Source: ENR-C587 sp942493235
Lineage (GTDB): Bacteria > Bacteroidota > Ignavibacteria > Kapaibacteriales > UBA2268
Assembly (NCBI GenBank): GCA_942493235.1
Contig: OW818676.1
Span: 868,001-932,000, forward strand
Reading direction: 5' to 3'
DNA length: 64,000 bases
The first letter of the stretch is position 1, and every line of letters starts with the position of its first letter. Positions 51,822 through 59,259 of this stretch are shown here, in pieces. Both the position numbers and the translations under genes were made by a program. The notes below the pieces were generated by a model. The model was given only the letters and a program-made list of their open reading frames with translations. It was not told the origin of the DNA and made no database searches.

Positions 51822-53165
51822 ATGTCTAATAGTGCATATAAACCCAAATATTTCGTTTCTGCCGAAGACGCAATGAAAGACCTCGGTCAACACATGTTAG
51901 TTGACGGCTATGATTTAGTTCTTGATATGAAAAAAAGCCAAGGAGCTAACCTCTATGATGCTCGCAACGGTAAAAGATATATTGACTTCTTTACATTCTT
52001 TGCTTCGATGCCGTTGGGAATGAATCACCCTAAAATGCTTGACGAAGAATTTATTAAATATATGGGTTATTCAGCACTGAATAAACCTTCGAATTCCGAT
52101 ATTTATACAGAGGGTATGGCTTCATTTGTAAATACATTTTTTAAAATAGCCGTTCCAAGTTATTTTAAATATTCATTCTTTGTCGGTGGTGGTGCGTTAG
52201 CCGTCGAGAATGCTTTAAAAACTGCATTCGACTGGAAAGTTCGTAAAAACTTCCTAAAAGGATACAAAGAAGAAAAAGGTTCAAAAGTAATTCACTTTAA
52301 GCAAGCATTCCACGGTAGAAGTGGTTATACAATGAGCTTAACCAATACTGACCCGAACAAAGTGAACTATTTCCCTAAATTTGATTGGCCCCGCATCACT
52401 AATCCAATGTTACATTTCCCGTTAACCGAAGAGTCGGTTAATAAAACTATTGAAAACGAAACAATTGCAATCGAAGAAATTAACAAAGCATTCGACATGT
52501 ATAAAGATGATATAGCTGCAATTATAATTGAGCCGATTCAGGCTGAAGGTGGCGATAACCATTTCCGTAAAGAATTCTTGCAAAAATTAAGAGACATAGC
52601 CGATACTAAAGAAGCTCTTTTAATATTTGACGAAGTACAGTCTGGCGGAGGACTAACCGGTCAATTCTGGGCTCACCAAAATTATGGTATTAAACCTGAT
52701 ATCATGTCTTTCGGCAAGAAAATGCAAGTATGCGGTATCTTAGCTACAGACAGAATTGACGATATCGAAGATAACGTATTCAAAGTATCAAGCAGAATTA
52801 ATTCTACTTGGGGCGGTAACTATATTGATATGATTCGCTCGACTCGATTCTTGGAAATTATCGAAGAAGATAATTTAATTCAAAATGTACAAGAATTAGC
52901 AACTCCATTTAATGGTGAAATCGAAAAATTATCTCAAGAATTCCCGAGCTTGATTTCTAACCCGCGCGGTAAAGGTTTCTTCTCGGCATTTGATATGGTT
53001 AGCCCCGAAAAACGTAATGAATTGATTTCTAAATGCTGGGATGCGGGTTTAATTATCCTTTCTTGCGGTGCGAAATCTATCAGATTCCGTCCTGCTCTTA
53101 ATCTAAAATTAGATGATATGCAAGAGGGATTTGAAGTGATGCGTAAAGTATTAAAAGTAATATAA
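51822..53165 (+). CDS. lat: L-lysine 6-transaminase
   Basis: This PLP-dependent class III aminotransferase moves the epsilon-amino group of lysine to 2-oxoglutarate, giving 2-aminoadipate semialdehyde and glutamate. The 447-residue protein has YIDFFTFFASMPLGMNHPK, FVGGGALAVENALKTAFDWK, IIIEPIQAEGGDNHF, LIFDEVQSGGGLTGQFWAH and the PLP-lysine region SFGKKMQVCG (near residue 299). The combination of those motifs is closest to Lat rather than to ornithine or GABA aminotransferases. No piperideine or saccharopine gene is adjacent. A terminator follows it. Confidence 0.88.
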   Translation: MSNSAYKPKYFVSAEDAMKDLGQHMLVDGYDLVLDMKKSQGANLYDARNGKRYIDFFTFFASMPLGMNHPKMLDEEFIKYMGYSALNKPSNSDIYTEGMASFVNTFFKIAVPSYFKYSFFVGGGALAVENALKTAFDWKVRKNFLKGYKEEKGSKVIHFKQAFHGRSGYTMSLTNTDPNKVNYFPKFDWPRITNPMLHFPLTEESVNKTIENETIAIEEINKAFDMYKDDIAAIIIEPIQAEGGDNHFRKEFLQKLRDIADTKEALLIFDEVQSGGGLTGQFWAHQNYGIKPDIMSFGKKMQVCGILATDRIDDIEDNVFKVSSRINSTWGGNYIDMIRSTRFLEIIEEDNLIQNVQELATPFNGEIEKLSQEFPSLISNPRGKGFFSAFDMVSPEKRNELISKCWDAGLIILSCGAKSIRFRPALNLKLDDMQEGFEVMRKVLKVI

Positions 53166-53255
53166 TGAATTTCAAAGTTAGTATAGAGAATTTACTCAAT
53201 TACTTTCTTTCTTATTCTTGCTTTGCTTAGAAATTAGATACAATAAATCGAGTGA

Positions 53256-53312
53256 AAAAAGCGAATCGACATACTCACAAAAACGAAAATCAAATTTGTC
53301 GCTTCGCTTTTT
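53256..53312 (+). terminator. Terminator after lat
   Basis: 16-bp arms (aaaaagcgaatcgaca and tgtcgcttcgcttttt, one mismatch) surround a 25-nt loop. The right arm ends in a T-run. It lies about 90 bp past the stop codon. Confidence 0.6.
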
Positions 53313-53345
53313 CTTAAAAATTACAGTTTGAAATATATATTGATA

Positions 53346-53560
53346 GAGGCTGTCTAAAATTTGTCATTCTGAACGAAGTGAAGAATCCAGACAAAGCTAA
53401 ATTGTTGATAATTCTGGATTCTTCGTTACACTCAGAATGACGAATTGGCAATATTATTAATTTTAGACAGCCTCCTGAATAAAGAGGGCGATAAAAAACT
53501 ACGAAAATTTGCAGAAGAATAATTGGTTTTCACACAGGCTCTAAAGTATTGGATAGAATA
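53346..53560. repeat. GAATCC hairpin element plus decayed REP-like repeat
   Basis: An intact element (53346-53474) has outer inverted ends gaggctgtctaaaat and attttagacagcctc and inner arms gtgaagaatccag / ctggattcttc. A decayed repeat follows, with 'ggttttcacacaggctctaaa' read in parts near 53523-53545. Confidence 0.82.
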
Positions 53561-53713
53561 ATTGAAAAATAATAATAATGCAATTTACAACAAACTTGAA
53601 GTTTTAATATTTTTTTCTTATCAAAGATTTGTCATATATTTGCATTTGAGCGGAAATACATTTAATAATTTATATTTTCGTTTTTTAAATAACAGTAAAA
53701 ATATAGGTGATTT

Positions 53714-54787
53714 ATGGCACAGTATAAAATTACAAAAACAGAAACATCAAGAATCGGCGCCATTAATTGGGACGATTTGAGATTTGGGATGTACTTTTCA
53801 GACCATATATTTATAAGCGATTATGCCGACGGTAAATGGAACGAAGGCGAAATATTACCTTACGGACCAATGCCCGTTGAACCAACTATGTGTACTCTTC
53901 ACTATGGACAAACAGTATTTGAAGGACTGAAAGCATACCGTACGGTTAATGGCGGAGTAAATCTATTCAGACCAATAATGAATGCTCGCAGGATGGCTCA
54001 TTCAAGCGAAAGAGTATGTATTCCTGCTTACGATTGTGATAAATTGGTTCAGGATATTTGTGAATTAGTTAAGGTAGATGAGAAATTCATTCCTACAAAA
54101 AGAGGTCAATCCTTATATATTCGTCCATTAGCTTATGGCAGTGGTAATTTCTTAGGCGTTCATGCTTCAAGTATTTACAGAATGATTGTTATGACTTCAC
54201 CGGTGGCTTCGTATTACAAGGAAGGTCTCAATCCTACCCGTATTTTAGTAGCCGATGAATATACACGTGCCGTACGCGGTGGGCTTGGTTCGGCAAAAAC
54301 CGCAGCTAATTATGCTGCTTCATTATATGCCGGTACAAGAGCTCAAAAAGACGGATATTCACAAGTATTATGGCTTGATGCTGTAACTCGTGATTTCGTT
54401 GATGAAGTAGGTGCTATGAATATTTTCTTTGTAATTAATGATGAAATTCTCACGCCTTCTCTTGAGCAAGGAACCATCCTTGCAGGCGTAACTCGTGATA
54501 CTGTACTTACTTTAGCAAGAGAATGGGGCTTGAAAGTTAGTGAAAGAAAAGTATCGATGGATGAAGTAATTGAATCTTATCAAACCGGTAAATTACAGGA
54601 AGTTTTCGGCACAGGTACCGCTGCTGTAATCTCTCCGGTCGGTCATTTAACTTTCAAAGCTAATGATATGCTTATCAATAATGGTCAGATTGGACCAATA
54701 GCTCAGAAATTATATGATACTATCACAGGTATTCAATACGGCGAAATTGAAGATAAATTTAATTGGAATGTTCATTTAAATATTTAA
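53714..54787 (+). CDS. ilvE: Branched-chain amino acid aminotransferase
   Basis: IlvE transaminates leucine, isoleucine and valine with 2-oxoglutarate. The 357-residue protein belongs to the fold-type IV group: it has LHYGQTVFEGLKAYR, FRPIMNARRMAHSSERVCIP, YIRPLAYGSG, and the PLP-lysine region GGLGSAKTAANYAASL (near residue 195). DEVGAMNIFFVI and LEQGTILAGVTRDTVL follow, then VFGTGTAAVISPVG. Length and motifs fit the larger BCAT class. It begins at ATG 53714 with a TATATTTG -7-like element at 53635-53642 and ends in a strong terminator. No other ilv genes are here. Confidence 0.96.
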   Translation: MAQYKITKTETSRIGAINWDDLRFGMYFSDHIFISDYADGKWNEGEILPYGPMPVEPTMCTLHYGQTVFEGLKAYRTVNGGVNLFRPIMNARRMAHSSERVCIPAYDCDKLVQDICELVKVDEKFIPTKRGQSLYIRPLAYGSGNFLGVHASSIYRMIVMTSPVASYYKEGLNPTRILVADEYTRAVRGGLGSAKTAANYAASLYAGTRAQKDGYSQVLWLDAVTRDFVDEVGAMNIFFVINDEILTPSLEQGTILAGVTRDTVLTLAREWGLKVSERKVSMDEVIESYQTGKLQEVFGTGTAAVISPVGHLTFKANDMLINNGQIGPIAQKLYDTITGIQYGEIEDKFNWNVHLNI

Positions 54788-54807
54788 TTTCGATATTTGA
54801 ATTTTAT

Positions 54808-54838
54808 AAAAAGCCTCTCGATTCGAGAGGCTTTTTTT
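54808..54838 (+). terminator. Rho-independent terminator after ilvE
   Basis: The stem aaaaagcctctcg / cgagaggcttttt with a three-base loop and a T-tract lies 21 bp past the stop codon. Confidence 0.92.
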
Positions 54839-54859
54839 ATAAAAAATTCAAGTTTAATA

Positions 54860-54898
54860 AAGGTTTTTACTCAGCCTCTGAAGTGAAGAGTTGAATAA
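54860..54898. repeat. Short REP-like fragment
   Basis: Words aaaggtttttactcagcctc, tgaagtgaagag and ttgaataaa mark a degraded CTGAAG-family copy. Confidence 0.55.
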
Positions 54899-54950
54899 AT
54901 GAGTAATTAAATTTGAACTCTTTCGCAACATTATTTATTAGTATTTACCA

Positions 54951-55517
54951 CTATTTTATATAATTTACAGTATTCTCTCTTCTTGGTTTAGCTTCTATTG
55001 TGCCGACACCTTTATAATAGCCTAAAGAAATTGCATACCCCGGTTGGAAATTATCCGGTATAGCGAGCTTTTTTAGATACTCATCTTTGTATTTACCCAA
55101 GAATAAATATCTTGATAGACCAATCCAGCAAGATGATATACCTAAAGAATGTGCCGCTAAAATAATATTTTCAATTGCAGCCGCACAGTTGACATCCGGC
55201 GACATTGTGCCGTTCTCTCCCGAAACAAAAATTACTGTGGGGGCATTATAGAAAAGCTGTAGATTAGGATTAGACATCATATTTTCGATATGCTCATTGC
55301 CGGTTCCCATACCTGAGATTTTAGCTTTAGCACTCATTTCATTTAGTAGTTCTTGGTCTTGGATAACCGTGAAATGCCAATTCTGTGAATTCATTGAGCT
55401 GGGAGCATATAGACCGGCTTGAATGATTAACTCCAAATCGCTATCGCTAATTTGTTGCTCGGTATATGCTCTTACACTTCTGCGACTCATAATTGCGTTA
55501 ATTACTTCGTTTTTCAT
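54951..55517 (-). CDS. Nitroreductase family FMN-dependent oxidoreductase
   Basis: The 188-residue protein shows the nitroreductase pattern: N-terminal AIMSRRSVRAYTEQQI, then LYAPSSMNSQNWHFTVI, PTVIFVSGENG, NCAAAIENIILAAHSLGISSCWIGL and a C-terminal PGYAISLGYYKG. These enzymes use FMN and NAD(P)H to reduce nitro compounds, quinones or enones. The natural substrate is unclear. The ATG at 55517 lies 16 bp from a 19-bp palindrome that recurs upstream of the adjacent Rrf2 gene, so it is probably under that regulator. Confidence 0.9.
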   Translation of the reverse strand: MKNEVINAIMSRRSVRAYTEQQISDSDLELIIQAGLYAPSSMNSQNWHFTVIQDQELLNEMSAKAKISGMGTGNEHIENMMSNPNLQLFYNAPTVIFVSGENGTMSPDVNCAAAIENIILAAHSLGISSCWIGLSRYLFLGKYKDEYLKKLAIPDNFQPGYAISLGYYKGVGTIEAKPRRENTVNYIK

Positions 55518-55533
55518 ACATTTTCCTTTCGAT

Positions 55534-55552
55534 TGTAACCGAAATGGTTACA
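55534..55552. promoter_or_regulatory. Operator-like palindrome upstream of the nitroreductase gene
   Basis: Arms tgtaacc and ggttaca are separated by gaaat. The same arms and the same spacing occur at 56047-56065 upstream of the Rrf2 regulator gene, so this is a candidate Rrf2 binding site. Confidence 0.72.
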
Positions 55553-55582
55553 GTATAGTTTAAAAAATTGAGTTAAAGATAT

Positions 55583-56032
55583 TTATGATTTATTACATTT
55601 TAAATTCTTTTTGATTTGCTCGACAATATCAATCAGGCTGATGTTTTTCAGTACGTCCTCCATTGCTGATTGTGCATCTGTAAGAATATCTTTTAAAACT
55701 ACATGGATATTTGCTCCAATTTCGCATTTACACTCTTCCTTTATATGGCAATTAAATAGATGATTCTCTTCTACTACTTCGACTGCATTATATACATCAA
55801 GTAAAGAAATTGTATTAATATCTTTAACCAAATAAGTACCACCGGCTCCGGTATGCACTCCGAGCATAGCTGCAGATTTGAGCTTGCCGATAATTCTGCG
55901 AATTACAACCGGATTAGTATTTACACTCTTTGCCAAAAAGTCTGAAGTACAGACATAATTCTTGCTGTCTTTGAGTATGTAAGTCATTGCAATTATATGT
56001 ACCGCCATTGTAAATCTGTTACTTATTTTCAT
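55583..56032 (-). CDS. Rrf2-family transcriptional regulator with Cys-rich loop
   Basis: The 149-residue protein has the Rrf2 winged helix (ISNRFTMAVHIIAMTYIL, SDFLAKSVNTNPVVIRRIIGKLKSAAML, VHTGAGGTYLVKDINTISLLDVYNAVE). The cluster CHIKEECKCEIG with three Cys near residues 94-103 resembles the Cys-rich loop of iron-sulfur Rrf2 sensors such as NsrR or IscR, though spacing differs and metal binding is unproven. It lies 65 bp upstream of the nitroreductase gene on the same strand, with a matched palindrome in front of both genes. Redox, NO or electrophile sensing is a reasonable inference. Confidence 0.92.
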   Translation of the reverse strand: MKISNRFTMAVHIIAMTYILKDSKNYVCTSDFLAKSVNTNPVVIRRIIGKLKSAAMLGVHTGAGGTYLVKDINTISLLDVYNAVEVVEENHLFNCHIKEECKCEIGANIHVVLKDILTDAQSAMEDVLKNISLIDIVEQIKKNLKCNKS

Positions 56033-56046
56033 TGATATTCTATATG

Positions 56047-56065
56047 TGTAACCAATACGGTTACA
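56047..56065. promoter_or_regulatory. Operator-like palindrome upstream of the Rrf2 gene
   Basis: Arms tgtaacc and ggttaca are separated by aatac, 15 bp from the Rrf2 start codon. An overlapping longer inverted repeat (ccaatacg / cgtattgg, 56052-56078) is also present. The position suggests autoregulation. Confidence 0.75.
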
Positions 56066-56108
56066 ATGAACGTATTGGATTATTTAATATTGTAAAGCAT
56101 TTATTAGT

Positions 56109-56385
56109 GGTTAGTGGCTGAGTGGCTGAGTGGCTGAGTGGTTAGTGTAAGAAGTATATTATTTTCCGGTTCCACGCTGAAGCCTGGTATTGATTAATCT
56201 TCTATCTTACTAATCCCAACTCTCAATCATCGATACATAATCTTTAAGCCCTCCCCTTGGGGAGGGTTTGGGTGGGGTTGAAAGATTCCCAAGCACCAGC
56301 CACACTACGCAGTGCGTAGTGTGGAGGCGAGCATATTCCCATTTCCCAGCCACCAGTTACCAGCCACACCACGCTGAAGCGTGAT
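56109..56385. repeat. Seven/eight-base arrays and palindromes upstream of the symporter
   Basis: Contents in order: gtggctga units (56109-56147); a CTGAAG-family fragment near 56172; a palindrome ccctcccc/ggggaggg at 56249-56266; a 25-nt palindrome at 56300-56324 (arms ccacactacgca / tgcgtagtgtgg) followed by aggcgagcatatt; ccagcca and ccagtta heptamers up to about 56372; and a further CTGAAG fragment to 56385. Confidence 0.75.
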
Positions 56386-56468
56386 ATTGATGTTTGCTTT
56401 TTCAATTTTTAATTCACTCTTCACAATTCCCAAGCACCAGCCACCATTTTCCATTCATAATCTTAAAC

Positions 56469-56745
56469 GAGTTTGTCTAAAAAGTAATAATATTGCCAAA
56501 TCGTCATTCTGTGTGTAACGAAGAATCCAGAATTATCAACATTTAGCTTTATCTGGATTCTTCACTTCGTTCAGAATGACAACATTTTAGCGAGTCTCTT
56601 TGGGTGTATTTTTAAACTTTCCTTCTACCATTATTCAACATCTAACGATGTTGAAAGACCAGCCACACTACGCAGAGCGTAGTGTGGAGGCGAGCATATT
56701 CCTACTTCCCACTTCCTATTTCCCAATTCCCAGTCTCAGCAATTT
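56469..56745. repeat. GAATCC element, palindromes and heptamer array
   Basis: An intact GAATCC element lies at 56469-56598. Palindrome caacatc/gatgttg with a taac centre occurs at about 56637-56654. A close relative of the 56300 palindrome lies at 56663-56687 with the same aggcgagcatatt flank. The heptamer run ttcctac, ttcccac, ttcctat, ttcccaa, ttcccag follows at about 56699-56733. No gene from 56033 to 56899. Confidence 0.78.
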
Positions 56746-56899
56746 TAACTACCCAAACAATATACCAAAGAGCTTTAAAATGTAGCTTATCAAAGAAAAT
56801 ACTTTTGTAATAATTATATTTTATGTAATTTTATTTTTTGATTTGGTACAATTTGGTACAATTTGGTGTAGAAGAAATAGCATAGGGATAGAAAAAGAT

Positions 56900-58330
56900 A
56901 TGAATTATGGTCAGGGGTTTTCTTTTAGTTTTTCAATAGCGGATTATTCTGTGATATTATTATACTTTGTTGCGATAATATTTATCGGATTCAAATATTC
57001 AAAAGCTCAAAGGGGAGTAAGCGATACTAAAGAAGATTTTCTACTTGCCGGCAGAAAACTTACTCTGCCGATTTTTGTTTCTACATTGGTAGCTACTTGG
57101 TACGGAAATATTCTCGGAGTCGGCGAATTTATTTTTAATGACGGATTGGTCGGTTGGGTATGCTTCTCGCTTACATATTATGTATCGGCATTTTTATTTG
57201 CAATATTTATTTCGCATAAAATTCGAGACTTAAATATCAGCACTATTCCCGAGCAGATAGAAAGTAAATATGGTAAGACCGCGGCTCTAATTTCATCTTT
57301 TATTGTGCTGATAATTACTATACCGGCTGTATATGTATTGATACTTGGGGTAATTGTTCAGATGTTTACAGGCTGGGATTTATCGGTATCAATAATAATT
57401 TCAACCGCAATATCTTTTGCTTATATTATAAAGGGTGGATTTAAAGCCGACGTAGCCACCAATACAGCACAATTTATATTGATGTATCTTGGCTTTGCTG
57501 TATTGTTATTTTTTTGTATTTCAGAATACGGTTCGCCGATTGCAATGTTGGGCAGACTGCCAGAGTCGCATCTTACTTTTACCGGCAATTATGGAATTCA
57601 ATTTGTCATCGTTTGGTTTATAATTGCATTTCAGACTTTTGTTGACCCGGGATTCCACCAGCGATGTGCTGCAGTAACTAAGCCATCGGTTGCCAGAAAC
57701 GGGATATTGGTATCTATATTATTCTGGATGTTGTTTGACTTTATGACTATGACTACAGCTCTCTATGCCAAAGCATTTATGCCGATAACGACTACCGGAA
57801 TTATGAGCTATCCGGTATTAAGTAATACAGTTCTGCCTACATTCTGGAAAGGAATTTATGTAGTGTCAGTATTGGCTGCGGTGATGTCCACATTAGACAG
57901 TTATGCATTTATTAGCGGAGCTACAATTGGCAATGATATTCTAAAGCAGACCAAGAAATTTTCACATATTGAATCAAAACTATTGACTAAATACGGGATA
58001 GTAATCGCCGGTATAATCAGTATAATTATGGCAATTTCTCTACCATCGGCAGTTGATTTAATATATAAAACCGCATCAATAGCATTGCCGGGATTATTTT
58101 ATCCACTTGTTATTACATATTTTAAGAAATTCAGACTAAGCCCTAACAATGCCTTAATAATTATGCTTTCCGCTACTACGGTTTCACTTGTTTGGACAGT
58201 AATGAAATGGCAGAATATCCATATTAATTTTTTTATTAGCGAAATATTTATAAATATTGAGCCTATGATTCCCGGAATTTTATTATCTTTGCTTCTGGGA
58301 ATAATGTTTACAAAAAGAGTAAAATTATAA
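56900..58330 (+). CDS. Sodium:solute symporter family transporter
   Basis: The start is set at 56900 (MNYGQGFSFSFSIADYSVILL); the longer frame from 56843 includes repetitive sequence. The 476-residue protein has about 12-13 membrane helices with the SSS/SSSF pattern: DTKEDFLLAGRKLTLPIFVSTLVATWYGN, GGFKADVATNTAQFILMYLGF, FVDPGFHQRCAAVT, LAAVMSTLDSYAFISGATIGND. These transporters carry proline, pantothenate, sugars or other solutes with Na+. The substrate is unassigned. The pgsA gene starts 74 bp downstream. Confidence 0.9.
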   Translation: MNYGQGFSFSFSIADYSVILLYFVAIIFIGFKYSKAQRGVSDTKEDFLLAGRKLTLPIFVSTLVATWYGNILGVGEFIFNDGLVGWVCFSLTYYVSAFLFAIFISHKIRDLNISTIPEQIESKYGKTAALISSFIVLIITIPAVYVLILGVIVQMFTGWDLSVSIIISTAISFAYIIKGGFKADVATNTAQFILMYLGFAVLLFFCISEYGSPIAMLGRLPESHLTFTGNYGIQFVIVWFIIAFQTFVDPGFHQRCAAVTKPSVARNGILVSILFWMLFDFMTMTTALYAKAFMPITTTGIMSYPVLSNTVLPTFWKGIYVVSVLAAVMSTLDSYAFISGATIGNDILKQTKKFSHIESKLLTKYGIVIAGIISIIMAISLPSAVDLIYKTASIALPGLFYPLVITYFKKFRLSPNNALIIMLSATTVSLVWTVMKWQNIHINFFISEIFINIEPMIPGILLSLLLGIMFTKRVKL

Positions 58331-58404
58331 TTAATGTTGAAAATAATTTCCAAAAAAATGTTATCTTATTCTTATCATTTTTATATACAAAAAGAGTAAA
58401 AAAT

Positions 58405-58947
58405 ATGTGGACAATATCAAATTTTATTAGCTTATCAAGAATAGTATTAGCTATTCCAATGGCTGCTTTACTAATGAGCGGACAAAATATTTCTGCACTA
58501 ATACTCGGATTAGTAGCAGTAGGAACCGATTTGCTTGACGGATATTTAGCCAGAAAGCTTAATCAAGTTAGTGAATATGGTAAGATTATCGACCCACTGG
58601 CAGACAAAATATTTGTCGGAACTGTTGCTATTTGCCTGCTTATAAACGGAATGATTCCTTTATGGTTTGTGATAGCGGTACTGCTAAGAGACTTATTAAT
58701 ATTGATTGGCGGAATTTATGCCAAAGGCAAAGTCGAGATAGTAATTCCGTCAAATTATGTTGGGAAAATCACAGTTATCATACTTGCCTTGGTAATGGGC
58801 GGAGTGATTATTAATATTCGCTGGTGTGTTGACTACGGGCTGTATGTTGCTCTTGGAGCTCTAATTGTATCGCTTTCGGTATATTCTTATCAGATGTATG
58901 ACAAAATTAAAAAAGCCGAAACAGATAAATTGCAGCACAAAAAATGA
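58405..58947 (+). CDS. pgsA: CDP-diacylglycerol-glycerol-3-phosphate 3-phosphatidyltransferase
   Basis: PgsA makes phosphatidylglycerol phosphate from CDP-diacylglycerol at the inner membrane. The 180-residue protein has the CDP-alcohol phosphotransferase signature: DG..AR........G...D...D is met exactly by the segment from LLDGYLARK through GKIIDPLADK. About five membrane helices surround it. Length and motif fit PgsA, but a cardiolipin- or phosphatidylserine-type member cannot be excluded. Confidence 0.88.
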   Translation: MWTISNFISLSRIVLAIPMAALLMSGQNISALILGLVAVGTDLLDGYLARKLNQVSEYGKIIDPLADKIFVGTVAICLLINGMIPLWFVIAVLLRDLLILIGGIYAKGKVEIVIPSNYVGKITVIILALVMGGVIINIRWCVDYGLYVALGALIVSLSVYSYQMYDKIKKAETDKLQHKK

Positions 58948-58982
58948 TATTAATGGCTCTTCTCAGTTTTGTGCCAATAGCT

Positions 58983-59112
58983 TGGGAATAGGGGTTCGGG
59001 GCTGGGGTATTGGGTTTGGAATTGGGAATTGGGAATTGGGGTTCGGGGCTGGGGTATTGGGTTTGGAAATAGGAAATAGGAAATAGGAATTGGGAATTGG
59101 GAATTGGAAATT
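58983..59112. repeat. Seven-base-period array (aattggg type)
   Basis: A long G-rich run of heptamers (aattggg, tattggg, aaatagg and related units) occurs in two larger direct repeats, sharing words such as ggggttcggggctggggtat. It fills most of the gap between pgsA and the TonB receptor gene. Confidence 0.85.
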
Positions 59113-59259
59113 ATATCACATAGACTTGTTCCAAAACTCTAAAATATATATATACCAAATATATTGCTAAATTAAAGTTCAAGGATTCGAGAATTAAAAC
59201 AATAATATTTCTAAATCGTAAATGGATTTTGTAAGTATTAAAAATTATAATGTCAGTTT

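Noticed and set aside
56843..56899. Longer N terminus for the sodium:solute symporter.
   Set aside because: The added 19 codons cross a direct repeat (tttggtacaat) and do not resemble the family; the ATG at 56900 precedes the first membrane helix suitably.
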